Assembly (NCBI GenBank): GCA_016788065.1
Contig: JAEUTI010000044.1
Span: 1-64,000 of the forward strand
DNA length: 64,000 nt
Reading direction: 5' to 3'
Source: Bacteroidia bacterium
Lineage (GTDB): Bacteria; Bacteroidota; Bacteroidia; AKYH767-A; OLB10
The notes beneath the pieces were generated by a model. It was not told the DNA's origin, did not search any database, and worked only from the letters and a program-made list of their open reading frames with translations. Below are positions 46,086 through 54,964 of this stretch, in pieces; position 1 is the first letter of the stretch; each line of letters begins with the position of its first letter. Both the position numbers and the translations under genes were made by a program.

Positions 46086-46592
46086 ATGATTTACAAAGCC
46101 ACTATAAACGATAAACGCGAAATATCGGTCGATTTGCAATCGGATGGAACGGTACTTTTAGATGGTAAAACCACAGCTCCTGATGTTTCTCAAATAAAGG
46201 AAGGAATATACCATATCATTCACGGGCACAAATCTTTTAACTCCGAAGTGATTAAGTATGATAAGGAAGAGCGCTTGTTACATATCCGCGTCAACAACAA
46301 TGTCTACAAAGTTCAGTTACGCGATCGGTTTGATGTTTTGCTTCATGAACTTGGTATGGATGCAGCGAAATCAAAGAAGGTATCCGAGTTAAAAGCTCCA
46401 ATGCCAGGTTTGGTTGTGGAAGTTTGCGTAAGTGAAGGTCAGGATGTTAAAAAAGGAGATAAACTCGTGGTGCTTGAAGCTATGAAAATGGAGAATATCC
46501 TGAAAGCTCCTGCCGATGCAGTTGTTAAAAAAATAAGTATTACTAAAGGTCAAACAGTTGAGAAAAACGAAGCTTTAATCTTATTCGTTTAA
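46086..46592 (+). CDS. biotin carboxyl carrier protein
   Basis: The 168-residue protein ends in a biotinyl domain: LKAPMPGLVVEVCVSEGQDV, then KKGDKLVVLEAMKMENILKA, where the Lys of AMKM is biotinylated. The N-terminal 90 residues are the beta-barrel linker domain seen in propionyl- and methylcrotonyl-type acyl-CoA carboxylase carrier subunits of Bacteroidota. The partner biotin carboxylase and carboxyltransferase subunits are not in the window. Confidence 0.9.
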   Translation: MIYKATINDKREISVDLQSDGTVLLDGKTTAPDVSQIKEGIYHIIHGHKSFNSEVIKYDKEERLLHIRVNNNVYKVQLRDRFDVLLHELGMDAAKSKKVSELKAPMPGLVVEVCVSEGQDVKKGDKLVVLEAMKMENILKAPADAVVKKISITKGQTVEKNEALILFV

Positions 46593-46617
46593 ACGTATAA
46601 ATTAAAATACATACCCT

Positions 46618-47340
46618 ATGGAAAAGTCGAGGAGAAAATTTATCAGAAATGCTGCCTTATTAACGGTAGCGGGAGCAGGGTTGCGACTGGTTGGCACACA
46701 AGCTTTCGCAGATAGTCCACAGGACGATGGTGGATTTTTATTTAAGCTTCCGGCATTGCCCTATGGTGCTGCTGCATTAGAGCCATACATCGATACACAA
46801 ACGATGGAAATACATCATGGGAAACACCATAAGGCGTATGTTGATAATTTGAATAAGGCTTTGAAAGGTTCCGGACTTACCAGTGATTCATTGGAAGATC
46901 TGATGAAGAATATTTCGAAACATAGCGTGGCTATACGAAATAATGGAGGTGGTCATTATAATCACAGTTTATTCTGGAAGTTGATGAAGCCTGCAGGTGG
47001 AGGAAATCCGGATGGGCAAATTGCAGAAGCAATCAATAATTCATTTGGAAGTTTCAAAATAATGCAGGAACAATTTAATGCAGCTGCAACCACACGTTTT
47101 GGATCCGGTTGGGCATGGTTGATTGCTGATAAGGGAAAATTAACTATTACATCGACAGCAAATCAGGATAATCCGTTGATGGATATTGCTGAAGTAAAAG
47201 GAACACCACTACTTGCATTAGATGTTTGGGAGCACGCATATTATTTAAAGTATCAGAACAAGCGAGCCGATTATGTGAATGCCTTTTGGAATGTAGTTAA
47301 TTGGGAGCAGGTTAACAGCTTATTGAAGGCGGTTAAGTAA
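46618..47340 (+). CDS. Fe/Mn superoxide dismutase with Tat signal
   Basis: The 240-residue protein starts with a twin-arginine signal (SRRKFIRNAALLTVAGAGLR), with cleavage near AFADS. The enzyme part has LPALPYGAAALEPYIDTQTM, then HHGKHHKAYVDNLN, GGHYNHSLFWKLM, RFGSGWAWLI and DVWEHAYYLKYQNKRADYVN. The metal ligands are the His of the first motif, His of NHSLFW, Asp and His of DVWEHAY. Two ligand-proximal residues do not settle Fe against Mn. It should dismutate superoxide in the periplasm. Most Fe/Mn enzymes are cytoplasmic, so Tat export is noteworthy. Confidence 0.94.
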   Translation: MEKSRRKFIRNAALLTVAGAGLRLVGTQAFADSPQDDGGFLFKLPALPYGAAALEPYIDTQTMEIHHGKHHKAYVDNLNKALKGSGLTSDSLEDLMKNISKHSVAIRNNGGGHYNHSLFWKLMKPAGGGNPDGQIAEAINNSFGSFKIMQEQFNAAATTRFGSGWAWLIADKGKLTITSTANQDNPLMDIAEVKGTPLLALDVWEHAYYLKYQNKRADYVNAFWNVVNWEQVNSLLKAVK

Positions 47341-47360
47341 AATCTTTTTAAATTATGCGT

Positions 47361-48095
47361 ATGAATTTTATCCGGACAAGTTTAATTGTCTTTTTACTGA
47401 TTTTTCTGAACATCATTTCTTATGGTCAGAATGGCAAAGGTTATATGTTAATTGCTATCAGTCCTGATGATGCCATCATTCGGCTGGATACAGCGCTGTT
47501 TGTCCAGAAAAAATCACACATGGTTGTCGATACCGGCACTTATGTGATCAGAGCCTGGGCGCCTAAAACGGTTATGATTACCGACACGATTCATATTACA
47601 GAAGGTCGCAGTGTATTGTTCCGGAAAAAATTGGAATATAGCGATGCATACAAAAAGCACAGGAAAGCAATTCATGCATATAATATGAAGAAATATGTTC
47701 CGGCAACAGTAACTGTATGCGCATCACTTTTCTATATAGGCATGTATGGCAAATTTTACAGAGAAGCTAAGAACAATTACTTAGAAAAGGCACTGGAAAG
47801 TAAAGCTGTCTACGAAAATGCTACCGATATTCAGGAAATACAGACCTACAAAGAAGCTTACAACATGTACAAAAGTAAGTATGATAAATCTATTGATAAA
47901 GCAAACAAAACTTTGAGTCAGGCAAAAATTGTGATACCTGTTGCAGCTGCAATTTCCGGGGCAATGTTTTATTATTCATTGCGACTCACTAAACCGGTTT
48001 TTAAAGAAACGCCTATGCTTGCAGATATGACATTTGATTATGAGCTATTAGGACAGACTCCGGGTCCACGAGTTAATTTTAACGTAAAATTTTGA
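47361..48095 (+). CDS. exported PEGA-like domain protein with membrane helices
   Basis: The ATG at 47361 (MNFIRTSLIVFLLIFLNIIS) gives a compact signal peptide cleaved near YGQ; an ATG lies two codons upstream. A PEGA-like strand domain (YMLIAISPDDAIIRLDTALF, then DTGTYVIRAWAPKTVMI) is followed by two membrane helices (about 115-130 and 193-212). Its stop overlaps the start of the next gene (TGATG), showing translational coupling. Function unknown. Confidence 0.65.
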   Translation: MNFIRTSLIVFLLIFLNIISYGQNGKGYMLIAISPDDAIIRLDTALFVQKKSHMVVDTGTYVIRAWAPKTVMITDTIHITEGRSVLFRKKLEYSDAYKKHRKAIHAYNMKKYVPATVTVCASLFYIGMYGKFYREAKNNYLEKALESKAVYENATDIQEIQTYKEAYNMYKSKYDKSIDKANKTLSQAKIVIPVAAAISGAMFYYSLRLTKPVFKETPMLADMTFDYELLGQTPGPRVNFNVKF

Positions 48096-48508
48096 TGATG
48101 AAAAATAGCATTACCATCGGACTATTATTCATTTCTTTTTGTACTTTACTTTTTAGTAGTTGTGAAAAGAAAGAAAACGAATTAGAGAATCTTACTCTTT
48201 TTAATGCTTTTGATACTGATAGCGGAATAGAGCTTCTCACTATCGATAGTGTTCAACGCGGGTATGGATCAACGAATTTTATCAAAGGATACTTTCATCT
48301 CAATACAACCTACGTAGATACTGCTTTATTGCATCGGATAATTCTATACCGGGATGGTACAGAAAAAGCCAGATTGTCGCCGGGAAATTTTACTTTTTTC
48401 GGAGATATTACAGCAATTCCTGGAGCAACATATAACTACCAGCTTTCATTAATTATGAAAGATAGTTCATATACAAAAGTGACACAGCCTTATGTGATAC
48501 TCTTTTAG
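48095..48508 (+). CDS. small lipoprotein
   Basis: The ATG at 48095 overlaps the preceding stop by one base; a second ATG follows at 48098. The 137 residues begin MMKNSITIGLLFISFCTLLF then SSCEKKENELE, a lipoprotein signal with the Cys after SS. The mature part is beta-rich and unrecognised. It is co-translated with the PEGA-like gene and possibly part of the same envelope assembly. Confidence 0.7.
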   Translation: MMKNSITIGLLFISFCTLLFSSCEKKENELENLTLFNAFDTDSGIELLTIDSVQRGYGSTNFIKGYFHLNTTYVDTALLHRIILYRDGTEKARLSPGNFTFFGDITAIPGATYNYQLSLIMKDSSYTKVTQPYVILF

Positions 48509-48559
48509 TACAATAAGATTTGTAAAGGTATTAAGAAAAGTACCACAATTTAAAACGAG

Positions 48560-49483
48560 TTACACCAACGTAATATCGAACTGAACCAGATCAACAAATT
48601 CCTGTACGCGGCTTTCCACTTCTTCCTGATCAAGATTTATAATTCTTTCCGTACCGAATTTTTCTACACAAAAGGATGCCATTGCCGAGCCGAAAATAAT
48701 TCCGCGTTTCATATTTTCGAATGAAACATCTTTGGTTCTTGCAAGATAGCCAATAAAACCACCAGCGAAAGTATCACCTGCACCTGTTGGATCGAATACA
48801 TCTTCCAAAGGTAATGCCGGAGCGAAAAACACTTGTTCTTTATTAAACAACAAAGCACCGTGTTCACCTTTTTTGATGATCAGATACTTGGGTCCCATTT
48901 TCAAAATTTTCTGTGCAGCTTTAACAAGTGAATATTCATTTGATAGCTGACGTGCTTCTGCATCATTAATAGTAAGCACATCTACCATGGCAATTGCTTT
49001 CATCAGATCATCCATGGCAGTTTCCATCCAGAAATTCATGGTATCCATGACAATTAATTTCGGATGTTCACGCAACGATTGCATTACTTTCATCTGAATG
49101 GAAGGCATCAGATTTCCAAGCATCAAAAAGGTACAATCCTGATAGGATTCCGGAATTACCGGCTCAAAAGTCATTAACACATTTAATTCAGTAGCCAGTG
49201 TATCGCGGGTATTCATATCGTTATGATAACGACCTGCCCAAAAGAACGATTTTTCACCTTTCTTTATCTGCAAACCTTCAGTACGAATACCATGTTCATT
49301 TAATTGATCGATGGTAGCCTGTGGGAAATCGTCGCCGACAACCGACACCAGATTAATATCCTGCGTAAAGTAAGATGCAGCCAAAGAAGCATAAGTGGCA
49401 GCTCCGCCAATAATTTTATCGGTTTTTCCGAAAGGTGTTTCGATGGCATCAAAAGCCACGGTTCCAACTACTAATAAGCTCAT
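48560..49483 (-). CDS. PfkB-family sugar kinase
   Basis: The 307-residue protein has the N-terminal GGAATYASLAASYF motif and the C-terminal catalytic DPTGAGDTFAGGFIGYLA, with the base Asp of GAGD activating the sugar hydroxyl for phosphorylation by ATP. It belongs with ribokinase-like enzymes; the substrate is unclear. It runs convergently with the lipoprotein gene and divergently from the next. Confidence 0.9.
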   Translation of the reverse strand: MSLLVVGTVAFDAIETPFGKTDKIIGGAATYASLAASYFTQDINLVSVVGDDFPQATIDQLNEHGIRTEGLQIKKGEKSFFWAGRYHNDMNTRDTLATELNVLMTFEPVIPESYQDCTFLMLGNLMPSIQMKVMQSLREHPKLIVMDTMNFWMETAMDDLMKAIAMVDVLTINDAEARQLSNEYSLVKAAQKILKMGPKYLIIKKGEHGALLFNKEQVFFAPALPLEDVFDPTGAGDTFAGGFIGYLARTKDVSFENMKRGIIFGSAMASFCVEKFGTERIINLDQEEVESRVQEFVDLVQFDITLV

Positions 49484-49605
49484 TTTTAGTGTTTTATGTC
49501 TCTGTTTAATCAGAGGTTATTGATTTTCAGCACGCAAAGGTATTAAATTAGGGTGTTTCCACAAGAATTGGGGCATATGTTAATTGGGCTAATTAATTTT
49601 GCAAG

Positions 49606-50130
49606 ATGAGAACAGGGATCAGAACCGTATTTATAGCCTTAGCCATTTTATTGATTGCTCCATTTTTTAACGCCTCTTGCTTTGCTCAGAAGCTGGACTC
49701 ATACACCACAAAAGCAGGATGGGAAATAAAACCAGGTGATACGCTTTCACTAGGAGTGGGGTCGTTACCGGATGGCAGGTATGATTTTATTTATTCGGGA
49801 TTGGCAGTTACAATTTTTGAAACTCTTGCCGCGGAAGAAGGTTTTGATCCTGCATTACAACCGGGCTCCGAAGGCGCATTAGTTGTGGTGAGTAAAATCC
49901 GTAAGAAGGGAGATCAGGTGATGGCATATTTTATTATTGAAGAAATGGGAGGTTATCTCATCGAAATCGAAAATGCCATTCAGTCGTGTGAACTTGCCTT
50001 TTGCAGACCAGAAGGATATCTCACACAGCAGGAATTTGAAAAGCTGATACTCATTAACGATGCTGCTGCAGAAGGCCGTATAACTCCGGAAAAGCGGATC
50101 GAATTGCGGAAGGAGTTGTTGGGGAGGTGA
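49606..50130 (+). CDS. exported protein of unknown function
   Basis: The 174-residue protein has a signal peptide (MRTGIRTVFIALAILLIAPF, cleavage near CFAQ). The mature part is short strands and a C-terminal helical pair (YLTQQEFEKLILINDAAAEG, then RITPEKRIELRKELL). It is convergent with the next gene, with stops four bases apart. Not recognised. Confidence 0.6.
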   Translation: MRTGIRTVFIALAILLIAPFFNASCFAQKLDSYTTKAGWEIKPGDTLSLGVGSLPDGRYDFIYSGLAVTIFETLAAEEGFDPALQPGSEGALVVVSKIRKKGDQVMAYFIIEEMGGYLIEIENAIQSCELAFCRPEGYLTQQEFEKLILINDAAAEGRITPEKRIELRKELLGR

Positions 50131-50133
50131 GGA

Positions 50134-50667
50134 CTACACAATTGAAATTCTAAGATGTTTATTCAAGCCGGCTTCAATTAGTTTTTTCAATGTCATAATT
50201 TCAACATCCTGTTGATTATTTTCAAGTCGTGTAATATAGGTTCTTGACGTTCCGGCAGATTCCGCAACTTCCACTTGTGATTTCTTTGCTTTTAGGCGTG
50301 CCTTTCGAAACATTTCACCAATTGAGAAACTCATAGATGAGTCCAAATCACTTAGCTCGAATAAAGTATCAGCACCAATTTGGTAAGGGACCTGTCGTTT
50401 AAGATTGTTCTTGCCTGTTATGCACACTTCTACATTCTCCCATGCCAGAGAATGATTAATGACTGTTACCTTTGCAAATTCAATTGGGCTTAAGAGTTTA
50501 TATTCAACATCGTTTTTTTTGATTTTCCATTTGTCATTAAAAATTTTCCAGAAGTCAATAATTCTATCTTCACCATTGCTAAACAAGACAGAGATTTTTA
50601 AATCTTTTTTGTTAATGTTATTTATCTTTAGAATTTTAGGAATCCGCTTAGATTTATTCCTTTTCAT
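50134..50667 (-). CDS. DUF2442 and XRE helix-turn-helix protein
   Basis: The 177 residues combine a DUF2442-like N-terminus (KISVLFSNGEDRIIDFWKIF, then LLSPIEFAKVTVINHSLAWE) with a C-terminal helix-turn-helix (ARLKAKKSQVEVAESAGTSR, then TYITRLENNQQDVEIMTLKK). A DUF4160 gene lies 37 bases upstream on the same strand. DUF4160-DUF2442 pairs are common and suspected toxin-antitoxin-like modules. The HTH suggests autoregulation. Confidence 0.8.
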   Translation of the reverse strand: MKRNKSKRIPKILKINNINKKDLKISVLFSNGEDRIIDFWKIFNDKWKIKKNDVEYKLLSPIEFAKVTVINHSLAWENVEVCITGKNNLKRQVPYQIGADTLFELSDLDSSMSFSIGEMFRKARLKAKKSQVEVAESAGTSRTYITRLENNQQDVEIMTLKKLIEAGLNKHLRISIV

Positions 50668-50704
50668 TATGATGTCGTATTAGATTGTGTACAATTTCAT
50701 ATTT

Positions 50705-50980
50705 TCAACTTTCCCGCTTTTTTCTGTAATTTTCAGGATTTAATGTCGGATTCAATTCATAAAAGTTTTTTTCTGCTCGCATCCTGTTATCGGCTACCCT
50801 CAACCATTGTTGAACAATTTTGAGCTTCTTTGCAGGACGAAATCCTTTAATTAGTTTACCCGATCTTATTTCGATTATTGCTTCATGATCTCCATAGAAT
50901 GCATGAATGTGCGGCAGCAGATGATCCCTGCTATAAATTACCAGACTAACACCGGCTATATTTTCTAATTCCGGTGCCAT
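50705..50980 (-). CDS. DUF4160-family protein
   Basis: The 91-residue protein fits DUF4160: MAPELENIAGVSLVIYSRDH, then LPHIHAFYGDHEAIIEIRSG (the PHIHA... motif) and KLKIVQQWLRVADNRMR. It is first in a two-gene unit with the DUF2442-HTH protein, which it precedes. A toxin or partner role is inferred from pairing only. Confidence 0.85.
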   Translation of the reverse strand: MAPELENIAGVSLVIYSRDHLLPHIHAFYGDHEAIIEIRSGKLIKGFRPAKKLKIVQQWLRVADNRMRAEKNFYELNPTLNPENYRKKRES

Positions 50981-51132
50981 TAGTGTTTAACGCAAATGTA
51001 CCTAATTAGATACATATAGTCAAGATTTTTTGAGAGATTATTCAAAATATGGAGATAGGAGATTAATTGGAAATATAATTCTGGAACCTATGACAATTAT
51101 ATTATGGCACAATTTGCTTGTTTTGCAATATT

Positions 51133-51687
51133 TTACAGTCGTTTCTTTTGCTTTGGTTTCCCCCAATTTTTTGGATTTGCGATTATGTAATTATGAATCC
51201 GTTGATATTCGGCTTCATCACGAATAATATGATCATGATATCGGGGTTGCCATTTGAATTTGGGACAAATTAATTTAGATTTTTTGGTAACACCAATTTT
51301 GTATCCACGCAAAATAGATCCCAGATTTTTCGATTGCGGTCCGAATTTGTTTTTTGGAAATACAGACGCAAGATTTTGCGTCTGTCGAGACGCAAAATCT
51401 TGCGTCTCTATTTCCGATTTTTCAATATGCACAATCCCATGAATATGGTCGGGCATGACCACAAATGCGCCCAATTTTACAAATGGAAAATGATCCGGAA
51501 TTTGAAACCAGCACGATTCTGCATGTTTTCCCAATTCCGATAATTGCATTTCCTGATTGATAATTTCGCCAAAAAAACGAATCCTGTTTTTTGTGTTAAT
51601 TGTAACAAAATAGGCTGCATTGCTACCATAATCCCACCATTGTGCCCGCGAGGATTCAATTCGATATTTGTTCTTAAATTTTGCCAT
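51133..51687 (-). CDS. REP-associated tyrosine transposase (RAYT)
   Basis: The start is the ATG of MAKFKNKYRIESSRAQWWDY; a GTG lies 12 codons upstream. The 184-residue protein has the Y1 transposase motifs: AYFVTINTKNRIRFFG, the metal-binding His pair in VVMPDHIHGIVH, and a tyrosine region YQRIHNYIIANPKNWG near the end. RAYT proteins cut and mobilise REP palindromes. A 44-base double palindrome lies inside the coding sequence and is translated as TQDFAS...TQNLAS. Confidence 0.92.
   Translation of the reverse strand: MAKFKNKYRIESSRAQWWDYGSNAAYFVTINTKNRIRFFGEIINQEMQLSELGKHAESCWFQIPDHFPFVKLGAFVVMPDHIHGIVHIEKSEIETQDFASRQTQNLASVFPKNKFGPQSKNLGSILRGYKIGVTKKSKLICPKFKWQPRYHDHIIRDEAEYQRIHNYIIANPKNWGKPKQKKRL
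51364..51407. repeat. REP-like double palindrome inside the RAYT gene
   Basis: A 20-base arm, AGACGCAAGATTTTGCGTCT, is followed by GTCG and by its exact reverse complement. Each arm is itself nearly palindromic (AGACGCAA/TTGCGTCT). The frame stays open through it. Such GACGCAA/TTGCGTC palindromes are what I recall of Bacteroidota REP sequences mobilised by RAYTs. No other copy is in this window. Confidence 0.85.
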
Positions 51688-52038
51688 TTTATATTGGTGT
51701 AAAAAATTATTGAAAATCACCACAAATCATGTAGAAAATATTGGATGCAAAAACAACAGCCATTAAACTATTGGCAATGGGTGAATAAAAATGTGATCAG
51801 ATCGTTTAATCCCAAAAATTATTTTGAGAAACTCATAATAAGTTCTGAAAAAGCGTTTAAACTTTTAAAAATTGTTTAATTGATTATTTTTAAATTGTTA
51901 TTACAAAAATAGTGATACTCAAATGAAATTCAAAACAATTTGTCATTTTTATTCTAAAGTCAGATCCATTAGACTTCCAGACCAAAATCGTGTTGGAACT
52001 AATATTAGACTCCGGTTTTGAGTGCTAATAAAGAATCC
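51688..52038. other. gene-free stretch
   Basis: The 351 bases between the RAYT gene and the first of the large repeat-protein genes contain no coding frame, clear hairpin or repeat that I could find. Confidence 0.4.
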
Positions 52039-54729
52039 CTACTCCTTCACAAACCTGCCCCGCTCAATTACATTTCCTCCATCAAGCTGCACAAAGTAAA
52101 TGCCCGATGAAAAGGATGAAATATCAATTTGGTGTTTGGTAACATTACCATTAAGTGTCTTGGATAGAAGCGTGCGACCGGCAACATCAGTGACGGTTAG
52201 TTTACTCCCTGAAGCCATTAACACGCGAGTCTCGATTGTTAATGATGAGTTGGCGGGGTTGGGGTAGAGGAGTAGATTACCTGCGATGGTAAATTCGGGT
52301 AATGAGGTAGGATTCACAATTCTTGTTGTGGCAGTATTAGTTAAAACTGGCTGATTGAAATCATAATAAATAGCTGCATAATTAGAGATTATTTGGCCAA
52401 TATATAAATTTGATCTTGGCCTAATCCGGTAACGGACAAACCCATGACTTTGTGGTTCATTTATGTTGCTGTCGGGTAGCAAAATATTATTGAACATGAA
52501 TTGCATATTCCGTTCCCATGGCAGCCAGGAAATATTGACTTGATGTGAAGAACCGACAAATTCAAACGTGCTCAAATCGAGCCTGGTAGTGTCGATTAGG
52601 TTAAGGATTTTAACATTAAAAACAGAAGTATTGCTGGTATTTTGAAAATGAATAACATATTCTAAGAAGGGCGCATTTGGAAATTGTGTTGTTATGAGGG
52701 TGTCTTCATCTACCAAAATAGTATTTGAGTTAAAACTTCCGGTTGAATTAACTGGCCAATAAGACTGATTGCATAGCGTATTAGCATCTCCGGTGAGAGG
52801 TTCAATTTTTACTTCGGAATCGATAAACGTACCAAGAGGCAAACCACTATTTACATTTACAGTTACCAAAATTTGTCCCGCCTGAAAGGGTGATAGTGGT
52901 CCAAAATTCCAAACCAAAGAATCCAAAGAAACACTACTTGCAGCAGGAAGAGCATTAACATAATTCACATCATTGTCGGGAAAAAGAATCACCGTTGGAT
53001 TTAATGTGGTTGTTCCTACATTGATATAATTGATCATATAATTTGCATTGAATCCTGCACGAAACGATCCTAGTGGAGAAATACTCACGCACAAATCATT
53101 GAACACCCCTGCAGGCTGAAAAGCAAAATCATTCAGGCTATCTTTTTGGTGAATTCCAGAAAAGAATGCACTGTGTGATGTCGGAACAGCAGAGTAATAA
53201 CTAATTAATGCAGGAGAAACAGAATAGCTTCCCGGATTCAGGATGGGCACATTGTAATTACCATTTTGTTCGGAAAAACTAAAGCGTCCTGTACTACTTT
53301 CCGAAATCATTTTATTAACGACTTGCAATTCCCCGAAATCTTGTATTCCATTACTATTGGTATCAATAAACAATTTACCATCGATAGAATTGTATTTATC
53401 TGTTATTTTTACAATCCAAAAATCATGTTCTCCTTTACAGTTTTCGGTCTTTTCACCTGAAATATTGGACTTAGAATAACCCCCTAAAATAAATCCACCA
53501 TCATTGGTTTGAGATAAATTAATGCAATATTCGGAGCTAACCCCCCCAATTGTATTTTGCCATTGAATGATACCTAAACTATCTGTTTTAACTATCCAAA
53601 AATCGCCTTGACCAAAACCGTTTTCTGTTTTATCACCGGAGACTATGCTGGCAAAAGACGATCCACCCAAAACATACCCTTTATCTGTAGTTTGGGATAT
53701 TGAAGCCCCTAGTTCACCAGAAGCTCCCCCAATTGCTCCAATGGTATTTTGCCATTGAATATTTCCTAAACTATCAATTTTTACGATCCAATAATCTGAG
53801 TCGCCATAACTATTTTCTGTTTTATCTCCCGAAATGTTGGAATCCGAGTATCCAATCAGAATAAATCCACCATCAGCAGTGAGGTCAACGGAACCACCTA
53901 AGTCCCATTTGCTTCCCCCTATGGTGTTTTGCCATTGAATGATGCCTAAACTATCAGTTTTAACAATCCAATAATCATAAACTCCAATATTGTTTTCGGT
54001 TTTATCACCGGAGATATTGGATTCCGAAGAGCCTACCAAAATATACCCTCCATCGGTGGTTTGATTTATCGATCTAAGATTTTCTCTACCACTCCCGCCA
54101 ATAGTATTTTGCCATTGAATGACTCCTAAACTATCAGTTTTTACAATCCAGTAGTCTCTATACCCATTGCTATTTTCGGTTTTATCACCGGAAATATTAG
54201 ATTGGCTCCACCCTCCCAAAATAAACCCACCGTCAGTGGTTTGTTCTAATGTAGTGAGACTTTCCTCCGAATTTCCACCAATCGTATTTTGCCATTGAAT
54301 ATTCCCCAAACTATCAGTTTTTACGATCCAATAATCAGATTGACCATTGCTGTTTTCGATTTTATCTCCCGTGCTATCAGAATTGCTACCCCCTCCCAAA
54401 ATAAACCCACCGTCAGAAGTTTGCTGCAGGGAATATAGCCGATCATAATTACTTCCTCCAATGGTATTTTGCCATTGAATGACCCCTAAGCTATCCGTTT
54501 TCACGATCCAGTAATCTGCAGATCCAATACTATTTTCTGTTTTATCCCCTGAAATATTGGAATAGGAAAGCCCTCCCATAATATACCCTCCATCACTTGT
54601 TTGAACAATTTCCCCAAGCATATCCTCGTCGCTCCCTCCAATTGTATTTTGCCATTGGATTTCCTGGGCTAATGAAAGAAATGGTAGTAAAACGCAGGTA
54701 AAAAGGATAAGGAAGTGGTGCTTTTTCAT
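52039..54729 (-). CDS. T9SS WQNTIGG-repeat protein, paralogue A
   Basis: The start is the ATG of MKKHHFLILFTCVLLPFLSL, a signal peptide cleaved near SLAQ; the longer frame begins at a TTG. The 896-residue protein has about seven or eight repeats of 56-60 residues with WQNTIGG...QT.DGG.ILGG.S.SNISGDKTEN...DYWIVKTDSLG. An SdrD B-like/Ig linker follows (GKLFIDTNSNGIQDFGEL), then DUF11-like domains (YMINYINVGTTTLNPTVILF, then FVRYRIRPRSN) and a T9SS sorting domain (LLLYPNPANSSLTIETRVL). A surface protein is expected. It is one of four tandem relatives. Confidence 0.88.
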   Translation of the reverse strand: MKKHHFLILFTCVLLPFLSLAQEIQWQNTIGGSDEDMLGEIVQTSDGGYIMGGLSYSNISGDKTENSIGSADYWIVKTDSLGVIQWQNTIGGSNYDRLYSLQQTSDGGFILGGGSNSDSTGDKIENSNGQSDYWIVKTDSLGNIQWQNTIGGNSEESLTTLEQTTDGGFILGGWSQSNISGDKTENSNGYRDYWIVKTDSLGVIQWQNTIGGSGRENLRSINQTTDGGYILVGSSESNISGDKTENNIGVYDYWIVKTDSLGIIQWQNTIGGSKWDLGGSVDLTADGGFILIGYSDSNISGDKTENSYGDSDYWIVKIDSLGNIQWQNTIGAIGGASGELGASISQTTDKGYVLGGSSFASIVSGDKTENGFGQGDFWIVKTDSLGIIQWQNTIGGVSSEYCINLSQTNDGGFILGGYSKSNISGEKTENCKGEHDFWIVKITDKYNSIDGKLFIDTNSNGIQDFGELQVVNKMISESSTGRFSFSEQNGNYNVPILNPGSYSVSPALISYYSAVPTSHSAFFSGIHQKDSLNDFAFQPAGVFNDLCVSISPLGSFRAGFNANYMINYINVGTTTLNPTVILFPDNDVNYVNALPAASSVSLDSLVWNFGPLSPFQAGQILVTVNVNSGLPLGTFIDSEVKIEPLTGDANTLCNQSYWPVNSTGSFNSNTILVDEDTLITTQFPNAPFLEYVIHFQNTSNTSVFNVKILNLIDTTRLDLSTFEFVGSSHQVNISWLPWERNMQFMFNNILLPDSNINEPQSHGFVRYRIRPRSNLYIGQIISNYAAIYYDFNQPVLTNTATTRIVNPTSLPEFTIAGNLLLYPNPANSSLTIETRVLMASGSKLTVTDVAGRTLLSKTLNGNVTKHQIDISSFSSGIYFVQLDGGNVIERGRFVKE

Positions 54730-54750
54730 GTGGAAAGTAGATTTGTTGAG

Positions 54751-54780
54751 TAAATTTAATCTAAAAACAGCAGAATACAA
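54751..54780 (-). promoter_or_regulatory. promoter of paralogue A
   Basis: On the minus strand, TTG (54778-54780), 19 bases, and TAAATTTA (54751-54758) fit the Bacteroidota promoter. The -7 box lies 21 bases before the start codon. The same TACATTTA/TAAATTTA-CTCAACAA arrangement precedes the next two relatives. Confidence 0.65.
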
Positions 54781-54964
54781 AAAAAATGATGGGGCAGGTT
54801 TGAAAATCAGTAATTAGTATGAGATACCGACATAATTTTATCCTGCCAAACAGGTAAAAGGAAACGTTTAAGCACCTGCAATAGGATACAAGCATTACTT
54901 TTTGTATTTAAAGTAAATAATAGCATGACGCCTATTACACTACGCTCAATTGAATCCTATTCCC

